Of a DNA stretch of 64,000 nt, positions 46,060-54,255 are shown one piece after another (position 1 is the first letter of the stretch; the number at the start of each line of letters is the position of its first letter). The position numbers and the translations under genes are program-made. The notes under the pieces were generated by a model. That model saw only the letters and a program-made list of their open reading frames with translations, was not told where the DNA came from and ran no database searches. The stretch is from Oscillospiraceae bacterium (GTDB taxonomy: Bacteria; Bacillota; Clostridia; Oscillospirales; CAG-272): positions 34,773-98,772 of the forward strand of contig SVRZ01000003.1 of the NCBI GenBank assembly GCA_015064555.1, in the 5' to 3' direction.

Positions 46060-47499
46060 TTACTGCTCCTCGATCCATACCGCAACAGGAGCGTCCTTGT
46101 ATTTCTTCTTGAAAATTCTTCTGCGGAAGAGGAATATAGTATATACCGTGAAGAGCAGGAAGAATATAGCACAGGCAATGACCGCATTAGTAAGCGAGCT
46201 GCCCGCAAAGGAGAGCAGGATCAGAAGGGGCGCTATCATTACCATAGCAGGGAAGTTGGAAAGGATGTAGAGGCTCGAGGTAGGCGTCACAAGACCGGGA
46301 TCGATCTCCTTCATAAGGATCATACCGTTTGATGCAGTACCGGTCAAAGTGCCGAAGCACATAAGGAAGAATTCGTGCTCGAAGCCCTTGAAGCATTCCT
46401 TGGCAACAAGTCGGATATAAAGATATGTGATTGCAGAGCCGACAAGGCTTAAAATAATTATCGGGAGTATGTATTTTCTGATATCGTTTATCTCGATCGC
46501 CGCCACGCCTGCAACTATCATAAGATCAAAGGCGAAGCCCGATATACGGTCCATCTGGTAGTTGTTTATATATTCGCGGTGCATAAGCTGATGCTTACGA
46601 AGCTTCTTAACACCCACCTTTATAATCATAGCCGCCAAGGAGGCCCAGAGGAAATTAAAGCCCCATGCTACACTGTTAGTAAATGCGGAAAGCTTACCTA
46701 AAAGGAACATGAATCCGAAGGCAAGAGCATAGGCGAGTGCTACAAATCCCGCCTGCATCGTGAACTTATCCACAGATTCGTTATCGGGTATTTCTTCATC
46801 ACCGGAGGTCATATTTGCTGCATTGTTATTTACTAAATCAGTTTTGCGAACCTTGAGATTTCCATCGTTTTTGTGAATATTTATGTACAAAATACCAAAT
46901 ACGGAAGCTACAACGAAGCCGATAGAGGCGAGCGAAAGACCGAAACTGCCGTTACCTGTAAATTGAGTTGCGGGTGTGTTTGTAAAGTTGATATCCCAGC
47001 TGAGAGCATTTCCGGGACCCTGTCCGAATGCAAGGGGAAGGATAAGACCGCAGATATAGGAGATAACGTTATCACCGTGCCTTGTGATAAGGAAGAGTAT
47101 CAGGGTGATACCGAGTCCTACAAATGCCTGAAGCATATAGCAGCCGCCCTGCAAAGCACCGAATTCAACGACCTGTGTTCCGCTAGTCTTGTGAGTGCTT
47201 TTTTCGGTTTTAAGCGACATAGCGGCAAAGCCTATCGCAAGGCAGTGATAGGTGATGACCTGCATAAGCCGGTTGTCAACGAGCACGAAATTGAATTGCT
47301 TGGCTATAACGTTTACTATCATCAGCACAGTTCCGCCCAATAGAGCCGACGGAACAAGGCAGTTCCTGAACAGAGGGATCTTGCGGCGAAGAATGTTTCC
47401 GAGCATAAGGAAAAGTAAGAGCAGTCCGAGCTGTACCAAAAACGCCCAGACGGCATCGTAATTTGCCATCGTAAAGTCCCAATTTTTTGCGTTTTCCAT
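46060..47499 (-). CDS. sodium/glutamate symporter family protein
   Basis: 479 residues with about ten to twelve membrane helices. The GltS family pattern is visible in two inverted halves: FLMLGNILRRKIPLFRNCLVP with LLGG, a pore-like GQGPGNALSW stretch, and in the second half FGTLTGTASNGMILMKEIDP. A hydrophilic linker (about 215-245, rich in Asn, Asp and Lys) joins the halves. Likely imports glutamate or a related dicarboxylic amino acid with sodium. CAGGAG lies eight bases before ATG 47499. Transcribed from the promoter at 47615. Confidence 0.9.
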   Translation of the reverse strand: MENAKNWDFTMANYDAVWAFLVQLGLLLLFLMLGNILRRKIPLFRNCLVPSALLGGTVLMIVNVIAKQFNFVLVDNRLMQVITYHCLAIGFAAMSLKTEKSTHKTSGTQVVEFGALQGGCYMLQAFVGLGITLILFLITRHGDNVISYICGLILPLAFGQGPGNALSWDINFTNTPATQFTGNGSFGLSLASIGFVVASVFGILYINIHKNDGNLKVRKTDLVNNNAANMTSGDEEIPDNESVDKFTMQAGFVALAYALAFGFMFLLGKLSAFTNSVAWGFNFLWASLAAMIIKVGVKKLRKHQLMHREYINNYQMDRISGFAFDLMIVAGVAAIEINDIRKYILPIIILSLVGSAITYLYIRLVAKECFKGFEHEFFLMCFGTLTGTASNGMILMKEIDPGLVTPTSSLYILSNFPAMVMIAPLLILLSFAGSSLTNAVIACAIFFLLFTVYTIFLFRRRIFKKKYKDAPVAVWIEEQ

Positions 47500-47614
47500 A
47501 GAATTTTCTCCTGTTTTGATCTGCGTTTTGAGCTGCGCTATTCCGACGATCCCTGACGTAAAGCATCAAAAACACTTTATTCGGGTGACTTGAAAATCGG
47601 CGTGCTGCTTAATC

Positions 47615-47643
47615 ATTTTACAACAAAAAAATGAAATTGTCAA
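47615..47643 (-). promoter_or_regulatory. sigma-A promoter of the glutamate symporter gene
   Basis: On the minus strand, TTGACA (47638-47643) and TAAAAT (47615-47620), spacer 17 bp. The leader to the start codon is about 110 bases. Confidence 0.75.
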
Positions 47644-47717
47644 GTTTTGACTTTAAAAAACGTTTTATACTTTTCTTTTATTCTTTAAATCTTTGTCGCT
47701 TTTGTTAGGCATATCTA

Positions 47718-47746
47718 TTGAAAATGTCACTTTTATATGCTAAAAT
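47718..47746 (+). promoter_or_regulatory. sigma-A promoter of the three-gene small-protein group
   Basis: TTGAAA (47718-47723), 17-bp spacer, TAAAAT (47741-47746), about 50 bp before the YwqG-like gene and divergent from the symporter promoter. Confidence 0.7.
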
Positions 47747-47798
47747 TAAAGTGCCGACATAGAGTAATTATTACATTCGTATGAAATAGGAGTTTTTC

Positions 47799-48362
47799 AT
47801 GATGAACAAAGCAATAAGAATAGGAGTGAAAGAAGCTGCCGAGGACTACGATCCCTGTGTAAGCAGATTTTTCGGTTCTCCCCTGATCCCCAAGAAATGG
47901 GAAAATGATTTTAATGATGACGAAATATTTCTTTGTCAGATCAGACTCTCGGATATTGCAGAGCTTGATGAGGAAAACAGGCTTCCTCATGAGGGCTACC
48001 TGTATATATTCCTTCACACCGATGGTGGAGAGTACGGTCTGCGCGCCGACGTCCGCTATTGCGCCGACGAGCCTGAGATGGTGTTTGATGATTTCAATGC
48101 CGCAGTCGAGGGCTACGAGCGGTTTTCACAGACGTGGCTGATGGATTTTTCGCCGTCGGAGGAGAGCGAAGCTTGTACACGCCTTTTCGGTATTCCGAGC
48201 GGCTATTTCGGTGAGGACGGGTCGATGCGACTTTTGATGCAATATGATCCGCTCGATAATGAAATGGGCTTTCTTGATTTTATTGACGGATTTATATATT
48301 TCTTCTTTGATGAGGACGAGAGCGATCTCGGAAAAGTAACGGTGCAGACCGAATACAGTTGA
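47799..48362 (+). CDS. YwqG-like DUF1963 family protein
   Basis: 187 residues, soluble, strongly acidic. The order of motifs SRFFGSPLIPKKW, IFLCQIRLSDIAELD, GYLYIFLHTDGG and the final GFLDFIDGFIYFFFDE follows the DUF1963 (YwqG) fold, a beta-rich domain of unknown function that recurs in immunity-type and polymorphic-toxin neighbourhoods. Preceded by ATAGGAG. A second ATG directly follows the first and could serve as start. First of three adjacent small genes. Confidence 0.8.
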   Translation: MMNKAIRIGVKEAAEDYDPCVSRFFGSPLIPKKWENDFNDDEIFLCQIRLSDIAELDEENRLPHEGYLYIFLHTDGGEYGLRADVRYCADEPEMVFDDFNAAVEGYERFSQTWLMDFSPSEESEACTRLFGIPSGYFGEDGSMRLLMQYDPLDNEMGFLDFIDGFIYFFFDEDESDLGKVTVQTEYS

Positions 48363-48385
48363 AAAAGAAAAGAGAGGTAACGGTT

Positions 48386-48706
48386 ATGAATAAGAATTTA
48401 CTGGTTATGAAATGGAGCTACAAGTATGATAAGGAGAGCACCTGGTATGACTATGATGACGGAGAGAAGGAATACGAGCTCTCCGAGGGAGCGGCATATC
48501 CTTTGCCCCACATTTCGGATAAGAGCATCGAGATACGCTCGGTAAGCCGTGAGGGCGATGTCATCAAAGCCGAAATATACGTTGATCACCAAACCTACAC
48601 GGTCGACAATAGCGGCGAGCCTGTTGTTGCATACGCGTATGATGATTATACGGTCGCGGGAGATTCGGTTTCGCAAAGTCTTTGTATGAAGCTCACTGTT
48701 AAGTAA
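48386..48706 (+). CDS. small soluble protein of unknown function
   Basis: 106 residues from ATG 48386, after AGAGAGG at eight bases; a TTG-started longer frame from 48359 overlaps the previous stop and is unlikely. The sequence is a run of short beta strands with many Tyr and Asp (WSYKYDKESTWYDYDDGEKE, YPLPHISDKSIEIRSVS). No family recognised. It lies 23 bp after the YwqG-like gene and 15 bp before the next, so the three likely form one operon. Confidence 0.7.
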   Translation: MNKNLLVMKWSYKYDKESTWYDYDDGEKEYELSEGAAYPLPHISDKSIEIRSVSREGDVIKAEIYVDHQTYTVDNSGEPVVAYAYDDYTVAGDSVSQSLCMKLTVK

Positions 48707-48721
48707 AGGGTGGATGAAGCT

Positions 48722-49384
48722 ATGCCTTTTACCAAGGAAAATACCGCAAGACTGAGAGAGCTTTTTGAGAACATAGAGAAGAACGGTGATTATAATGCCT
48801 ATGAGCTGACCTTCCGTGCTGTTCCGTATCTCAAAGAGACCAACGAAATAGTAACTGCGGAGCTTTCGTCAGGGCGATGTGACAAAGAAGCATTGTCGGA
48901 CGGTATAGCCGTCCTGCGCTATCTTGCCGAGGCGTATGACAGACTCGGCAGATATGCTGTGTCTGCGGATTATTATAAAAGAGCGATAGTGCTTACCGCC
49001 GAGCTCTTCACAAAATACGGTGAAGCTGTCAGGGACAGCAGCGGTATGGTGTATAATGCCCTGAAGGCGCGCAATTATTACGTTGACGATGACTGCGAGG
49101 ATCTTCGCGCGGTGTCAGAGAATTTTCTTTCCGCTGATATCGCAGAAGACGTTTTTAATACCGTTATGAGTCGGCGCAGAAATCTATGCCACGATCCTGT
49201 GGAAATGACCGAGGAATATCTTGCGGTCATTGACGAGATTGAGGAAAGAATAGAAGAGGACCGTATTTATCATGGCTTCGGTTCCTGCTATCACGTATGG
49301 AGCCTTAAGACCGATTATCTTGCCGAGCGCGGCATCGTGTGGCATTCGCCCGCGGTTCTTAATCCAAGGGTGAGATTTGACTGA
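48722..49384 (+). CDS. helical cytoplasmic protein of unknown function
   Basis: 220 residues from ATG 48722; an in-frame GTG at 48710 lacks spacing for a ribosome binding site. Mostly alpha-helical; about residues 60-100 look TPR-like (AVLRYLAEAYDRLGRYAVSADYYKRA). The end GIVWHSPAVLNPRVRFD is a distinct motif that I associate with a family of unannotated Firmicutes proteins but cannot name with certainty. Likely cotranscribed with the two genes before it. Confidence 0.7.
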   Translation: MPFTKENTARLRELFENIEKNGDYNAYELTFRAVPYLKETNEIVTAELSSGRCDKEALSDGIAVLRYLAEAYDRLGRYAVSADYYKRAIVLTAELFTKYGEAVRDSSGMVYNALKARNYYVDDDCEDLRAVSENFLSADIAEDVFNTVMSRRRNLCHDPVEMTEEYLAVIDEIEERIEEDRIYHGFGSCYHVWSLKTDYLAERGIVWHSPAVLNPRVRFD

Positions 49385-49425
49385 CAACGTGTAAATTCAG
49401 AGCGAAAAATAGGGAGTCGTTACAG

Positions 49426-52242
49426 ATGAGAACAAAAAATGCAGAGTCTATCTCCGTACCGAGAAAGGAATTGAAGCTTTGGTATGACGAGGAGGCACCC
49501 TACGGAAACGAGGGCATATCGTGTGCATATGCTGCACAGAGCGAATACAGTGATATCCCCGATGACGGTTGGGAGAAGTGGTCGTTACCTCTTGGTAACG
49601 GTTATTCGGGCATAAACGTTTTCGGAAGGACAAACACCGAGAGGCTCCAGATAACCGATAATACACTTTCGACTCAGCTAGAGATAGTCAGGTGGCAGGA
49701 GGGTGAAAGACGCCTGAATAAGAGACTCTTCGGCGGTGGGCTAAACAGCTTCTCGGAAACCTATATAGATTTTCACCACCCTTGGGATATGGTTGAAAAC
49801 TACAGAAGAGAGCTTGATCTGAGGACTGCCGTGGCTTCGGTCGCTTACAGCTATAACGGTGTCGATTACAAGAGAGAATATTTTACCTCGTATCCCGATA
49901 AGGCCATAGTGATTCATCTCGAATCATCCGGAAAAAGCAACCTTAACTTTACATTGCGCCCCACAATCCCCTATAAGCAGGATTATATGGTAGATGAGGG
50001 CGATGGATTTTCGAAGCATGGAACCGTCGTTGCAAGGGATGACGGAAGCATCATTCTTTCGGGCAATCTCGGCTACAATAACGTGGATTTTACCGCTTTG
50101 TATAAGATAGTGCACAGTGACGGCACTCTTACCGCCGCCAACCGAATGAATGAGAGGGGAGCTTATGATGACGGCACTCTCACTCTCAGCGGCGCAACTG
50201 AGGCATACATAGTTATCACTCTCAGCACAAGCTTTGTGCTCTCGAGCGATATATTTATGACCGATGAGCCGAAGGCTAAATTCAAAGAATCAAGATGCGA
50301 TGCGGCGGCAGTTGCCGAAGAGGAGCTTGCGGCGGCGCTCGGGTATTCCTACTCCGAGCTCCGCGAAAGACATATAGCCGATTATTCCGGACTTTTCGGC
50401 AGAGTGGAGCTTGATCTTGGCGGTGAAGTGCCCACATCCACCACAGATGAGCTTTTGCAAAATTACGCACGCGGAGAGTCTTGCACGTATCTTGAGGAGC
50501 TGTATTTCCAATTCGGCAGATATCTTCTGATATCATCATCAAGAGAGGGAAGCATGCCTGCAAACCTGCAGGGCACGTGGAACAGGTATAATCTTGCACC
50601 CTGGGGCTCGGGATATTGGCATAATATCAACGTTCAGATGAACTATTGGCCGGCATTCTCAACCAACCTTGCCGAGACCTTCGGCTCGTACGTTGATTAT
50701 TGGAAGGCATTTCTGCCGAAGGCAGAAGAATATGCAACTGCAGCTATATCGGGTGAAAGCTATGTGTCAAATCTCGGTCTGGATTTTTCCTCTGCCGATG
50801 AGCGAGTGCTTGAAAAATACAGGGCAAATCTCGGTAAGGACGGTGGTAACGGATGGACTGTCGGAATCGGCTGTGAGGCTTATCGGATAGTTTCCACACC
50901 GGGTTGCGGCAACGTAGGCTTTACAACCCAGATGTTCTGGGATTATTACGATTTCACAAGAAATAAAGATATTTTAAGGGACACGGTATACCCCGCACTT
51001 AAGGGTGCATCTCAGTATATCACAAAGACCTTTGAAAGAGAGAATGACGGAAGATATCTGAGTATATGGGGAGATTCGCCCGAGCAATGGGTAGGGGGCG
51101 TGTGGTATTATACAAAGGGCACGACCTACGATCAGAGCTTCGCATATAATAACGGATATTATACTCTGGAGGCGGCACGCATACTTGGGATAAGCAGAGA
51201 GGATGAGGGGGAGAGTATTCTCGCAACCGTTGCGGAGCAGCTTCCGAATTACAATCCTATAGTCATAGGATATTCGGGACAGGTAAAGGAATTCCGCGAG
51301 GAGAATTATTACGGTGAGCTCGGTGAGTATGCACACAGGCATACCTCTCAGCTTGTCGGACTTTATCCCGGCAACATCATAAATTCCGACACGCCTGCCT
51401 GGATAGATGCGGCAAAATATACCCTTACGCAAAGAGAAAAGGGGACTGCCGGTGATAGCTGGGGCTGGTCTATAGCCTTCAGGCAGAATCTCTGGGCAAG
51501 AGCAGGCGAGGGCGATGAGGCATACCGTCAGTACCGGAAACTTCTTTCTATAAGAACTGCAAGCAACCTCTGGTCAAAAACTCCTGCAGGCTTCCAGATA
51601 GATGCCAACTTCGGCGGCACTGCAGGCGTTGCGGAAATGCTTCTCCAAAGTCAGTCGGGCTATATCGAGCCTCTGGCGGCGATCCCCGCCTCTTGGAAAA
51701 GCGGCTCTTACAGAGGCCTTGTCGCAAGAGGCGGCTTTGAGGTCTTTGCAAGCTGGGAGGAGGGCGTGGCAAAGCTCTTCGGTATCACCTCTAAGGTCGG
51801 CGGAGTATGCAAGCTGAGGCATAAGGGGCTTAAAAATGCCGAGGTCTTCCTTGCAGGCGGCGCAAAGGTCGGATGCACTCACCTCGCCGATGATGCCATT
51901 TCATTTGACACTGTGGCGGGCGAAACCTATATCATCGATAACATAAAGCCCGTCGAGCCGGTCGATGCACCTTCTAAGCTTACTGTAGCCGAGGGCGGCG
52001 AGGGCGCTTACGCGCTCGCCTGGACCGCAAGCCCCGATGCCGTAAGCTATAACGTATATCGTGCGGTGGAGAATGATTGCGATTATACATTTGTCGCAAG
52101 CACCTCGGATACGGCATATATGCATCATATAAAAGCGTCCGAGGCAGATAAAAGAACGACCTATCGCGTTTGCGCCGTAGGAAAAAACGGCGCGGAGAGC
52201 AGGTGCGTGCTTGCTTACACCGTTGGAAAGATTCCATCTTAA
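49426..52242 (+). CDS. GH95 family alpha-L-fucosidase-like glycoside hydrolase with C-terminal FN3 module
   Basis: 938 residues. GH95 landmarks in order: N-terminal beta domain with SLPLGNGYSGINVFG (about 50-65), catalytic (alpha/alpha)6 barrel with SMPANLQGTWN and HNINVQMNYWPA (about 399), a Glu in GDSPEQW (about 549) where the general acid is expected, HRHTSQLVGLYPGN, and QIDANFGGTAG (about 724) with the conserved Asp. Known GH95 enzymes remove alpha-1,2-fucose (or galactose) by inversion. An FN3-like module occupies about 845-938. No signal peptide is visible, so it should act on imported oligosaccharide. AGGGAG precedes the start. Confidence 0.92.
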   Translation: MRTKNAESISVPRKELKLWYDEEAPYGNEGISCAYAAQSEYSDIPDDGWEKWSLPLGNGYSGINVFGRTNTERLQITDNTLSTQLEIVRWQEGERRLNKRLFGGGLNSFSETYIDFHHPWDMVENYRRELDLRTAVASVAYSYNGVDYKREYFTSYPDKAIVIHLESSGKSNLNFTLRPTIPYKQDYMVDEGDGFSKHGTVVARDDGSIILSGNLGYNNVDFTALYKIVHSDGTLTAANRMNERGAYDDGTLTLSGATEAYIVITLSTSFVLSSDIFMTDEPKAKFKESRCDAAAVAEEELAAALGYSYSELRERHIADYSGLFGRVELDLGGEVPTSTTDELLQNYARGESCTYLEELYFQFGRYLLISSSREGSMPANLQGTWNRYNLAPWGSGYWHNINVQMNYWPAFSTNLAETFGSYVDYWKAFLPKAEEYATAAISGESYVSNLGLDFSSADERVLEKYRANLGKDGGNGWTVGIGCEAYRIVSTPGCGNVGFTTQMFWDYYDFTRNKDILRDTVYPALKGASQYITKTFERENDGRYLSIWGDSPEQWVGGVWYYTKGTTYDQSFAYNNGYYTLEAARILGISREDEGESILATVAEQLPNYNPIVIGYSGQVKEFREENYYGELGEYAHRHTSQLVGLYPGNIINSDTPAWIDAAKYTLTQREKGTAGDSWGWSIAFRQNLWARAGEGDEAYRQYRKLLSIRTASNLWSKTPAGFQIDANFGGTAGVAEMLLQSQSGYIEPLAAIPASWKSGSYRGLVARGGFEVFASWEEGVAKLFGITSKVGGVCKLRHKGLKNAEVFLAGGAKVGCTHLADDAISFDTVAGETYIIDNIKPVEPVDAPSKLTVAEGGEGAYALAWTASPDAVSYNVYRAVENDCDYTFVASTSDTAYMHHIKASEADKRTTYRVCAVGKNGAESRCVLAYTVGKIPS

Positions 52243-52248
52243 AGCATA

Positions 52249-53031
52249 ATGGTTTATATGAATATTAGTTGTAATATTGAAAAAAACAAAATATTGAATG
52301 CGAATGCCATAAAGATAATAGCGATCGCAGCAATGACGGTCGATCATATAGCATGGCTGATATTTCCCGGCTACCCTTGCGATGTTATACCGATTACCTT
52401 ACACGTCATAGGGCGCCTCACGTGTCCGATAATGTGCTATTTTATAGCCGAAGGATATCACTATACAAGCGATATAAATAAATACACGGGTAGGCTCTTT
52501 CTATTCGCGTTTATATCGCACTTCGCGTATATATTTTCATCCGAGCGTTATGTTGATCCAAGATCCTTCATACCCTTTTATTCAGGGGAGATATTGGATC
52601 AGACAAGCGTTATGTGGTCACTTGCCTGGGGGTTGGTAATGCTTCGCATCGCAAACAGCGAAAAGATAAAGCAAGGCTTGAAAACTGTTCTGATACTTCT
52701 GATCTGTGTTATCAGCTTTCCGAGCGATTGGAGCTGTATTGCAGCACTTTGCATTCTGGCATTCGGCACAAATCGTGGAAACTTCAGAAGTCAGATGCTG
52801 TGGATGCTTTTCTATGTTGCCATCTACTCGGTCGTCTATTTCTTTGCAATAGACCGCGTATACGGTCTGATGCAAATGGCTGTTGTTATTTCCATTCCCG
52901 TGCTGCGCTTGTATAACGGAAGGAGAGGAAAAAATCCTGTGGCAAACCGTATTATGAAGTGGGTGTTTTATATATATTATCCGTTGCACCTTTTTGTCAT
53001 TGGAATTGTTAGAATATTAATATTCGGATAG
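52249..53031 (+). CDS. TraX family membrane protein
   Basis: 260 residues with about seven or eight membrane helices. The N-terminal signature AIKIIAIAAMTVDHIAWLIFP and the following HVIGRLTCPIMCYFIAEGYHYT are typical of TraX and related acyltransferase-3-like proteins; the C-terminal FYIYYPLHLFVIGIVR also fits. In plasmid F, TraX acetylates pilin, but chromosomal homologs in Firmicutes occur without conjugation genes and probably acetylate another envelope substrate. It starts six bases after the GH95 stop and ends before a strong terminator. Confidence 0.9.
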   Translation: MVYMNISCNIEKNKILNANAIKIIAIAAMTVDHIAWLIFPGYPCDVIPITLHVIGRLTCPIMCYFIAEGYHYTSDINKYTGRLFLFAFISHFAYIFSSERYVDPRSFIPFYSGEILDQTSVMWSLAWGLVMLRIANSEKIKQGLKTVLILLICVISFPSDWSCIAALCILAFGTNRGNFRSQMLWMLFYVAIYSVVYFFAIDRVYGLMQMAVVISIPVLRLYNGRRGKNPVANRIMKWVFYIYYPLHLFVIGIVRILIFG

Positions 53032-53099
53032 CCCATATGACGATAATATAAATTTAAAATACAAGAGCGAAACGGCTGTTTTGCAAACTATCATTTACA

Positions 53100-53150
53100 A
53101 AAAAGCACCGTGCTATACCATTTTGGTAAAAGCACGGTGCTTTTTATTTA
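53100..53150 (+). terminator. strong terminator after the TraX-family gene
   Basis: A 15-bp perfect stem, AAAAAGCACCGTGCT (53100-53114) with AGCACGGTGCTTTTT (53131-53145), and inner ACCA/TGGT pairing. T-rich and A-rich flanks allow it to serve both strands between convergent genes. Confidence 0.88.
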
Positions 53151-53224
53151 TCATTAGCACACCGATATGTACACAATGCTATGAAAAAAACGGGTGCCGT
53201 ATAGGACCGTAATATGCTTTTCTA

Positions 53225-54061
53225 TCAATTTGCATCCTTCGCTTCATTAAGCAGATATTTGATGAACTCTCGTACAGCTTTCTTTGTGTAGCGGCCCGAT
53301 GGGATATAGGCGTAGGTTTTTCTTGTATGTCCTACCGATTTGAGAACTATATTTTCTGAGAACATACCGCGCCAGGAATAAGCAGGGATGAAAGCAACGC
53401 CAAGCCCAATCTCAACGTATTTTCTTACGTATTGCGGATCATTTGTTTCAATGGTGATAAGGGGACGGAAGCCCGCTTCAAGGCATGCCTTATGTGTCTC
53501 AATGCTGAGTCCTGTGATGAAAGACTCGTACTTAAAGTCCTTGACCGATACCTTGTCAATATTGGCAAGGGGGTGATCGCGTCTCATTGCTATTGGGATA
53601 TCCTCCTCGAGAAGGAAGATGCGCTCATCATATTCCAAGGGCATGTCGTACGATATTAAAAGATCTATATTCTTCATCTCTGCCTCTCCGAAGACCATGG
53701 TAAAGCGCACGTCCGGGTATTTTTTTATAAATTTTTCAATGGCTGCTGTCACCAGTCCTCGGTTACTCTTGCATTTCAGAGCAATGACTCCGCGCAGCGC
53801 ATCATCGCTTTCTGATGCTTCGATCTCGGCATCCCTTACTAGGGTAAGCGCCTGTGAGATGCGCTCGTAAAAACGCCTGCCCTTTTCATTGAGAACGATC
53901 TTGTTGGAAAAATGATCAAAAAGCTCGCATCCTATTTCGCGCTCAAGTCGCTTTATCGCATTCGAAATGTTTGAAGGCGGCACGTAGAATTTTTTTGCGG
54001 TTGCCGATAGGTTTTGATTTTTTGCGGTTTCACAAAAATATTTAAGCTGCAAAAGTTCCAT
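53225..54061 (-). CDS. LysR family transcriptional regulator
   Basis: 278 residues. Residues 1-60 form the LysR winged helix-turn-helix (LQLKYFCETAKNQNLSATAK, NISNAIKRLEREIGCELFDH); residues about 88-275 form the periplasmic-binding-like effector domain with GVIALKCKSNRGLV and GLGVAFIPAYSW. Shorter than the usual 290-300 residues but complete. It faces away from the rhamnosidase operon across a 194-bp region with a dyad at 54141-54157, so it probably controls that operon and itself. The ribosome binding site AGAGAGG is rather far (about 16 bases) from the start. Confidence 0.92.
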   Translation of the reverse strand: MELLQLKYFCETAKNQNLSATAKKFYVPPSNISNAIKRLEREIGCELFDHFSNKIVLNEKGRRFYERISQALTLVRDAEIEASESDDALRGVIALKCKSNRGLVTAAIEKFIKKYPDVRFTMVFGEAEMKNIDLLISYDMPLEYDERIFLLEEDIPIAMRRDHPLANIDKVSVKDFKYESFITGLSIETHKACLEAGFRPLITIETNDPQYVRKYVEIGLGVAFIPAYSWRGMFSENIVLKSVGHTRKTYAYIPSGRYTKKAVREFIKYLLNEAKDAN

Positions 54062-54112
54062 ATAAATTTCTGTATATCCTCTCTTGGTATTTTGCGTTGA
54101 TCTTCATTTTGG

Positions 54113-54141
54113 ATTATAACACATTCTGCTTTACTTGTCAA
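54113..54141 (-). promoter_or_regulatory. perfect-consensus promoter of the LysR gene
   Basis: On the minus strand TTGACA (54136-54141) and TATAAT (54113-54118), spacer 17 bp. Confidence 0.8.
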
Positions 54142-54157
54142 TGTTAAGCGAGAACAT
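54141..54157. promoter_or_regulatory. candidate LysR operator (dyad)
   Basis: ATGTT-N7-AACAT, an interrupted dyad of LysR-box type. It touches the -35 element of the LysR promoter, which suits autorepression, and lies 98 bp before the rhamnosidase start codon. Confidence 0.5.
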
Positions 54158-54255
54158 TTTATTTGATTATGTACAATAACGAGAGGTTGATGTATAATGA
54201 AGATAATCTTTAAAAGCATATTTATATATATCAACCGAGAAACAGAGGGATCGTT

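Noticed and set aside
52249..53031. TraX-family gene as a sign of a conjugative element
   Set aside because: No relaxase, coupling protein, pilus or integrase gene is near; chromosomal TraX homologs are common.
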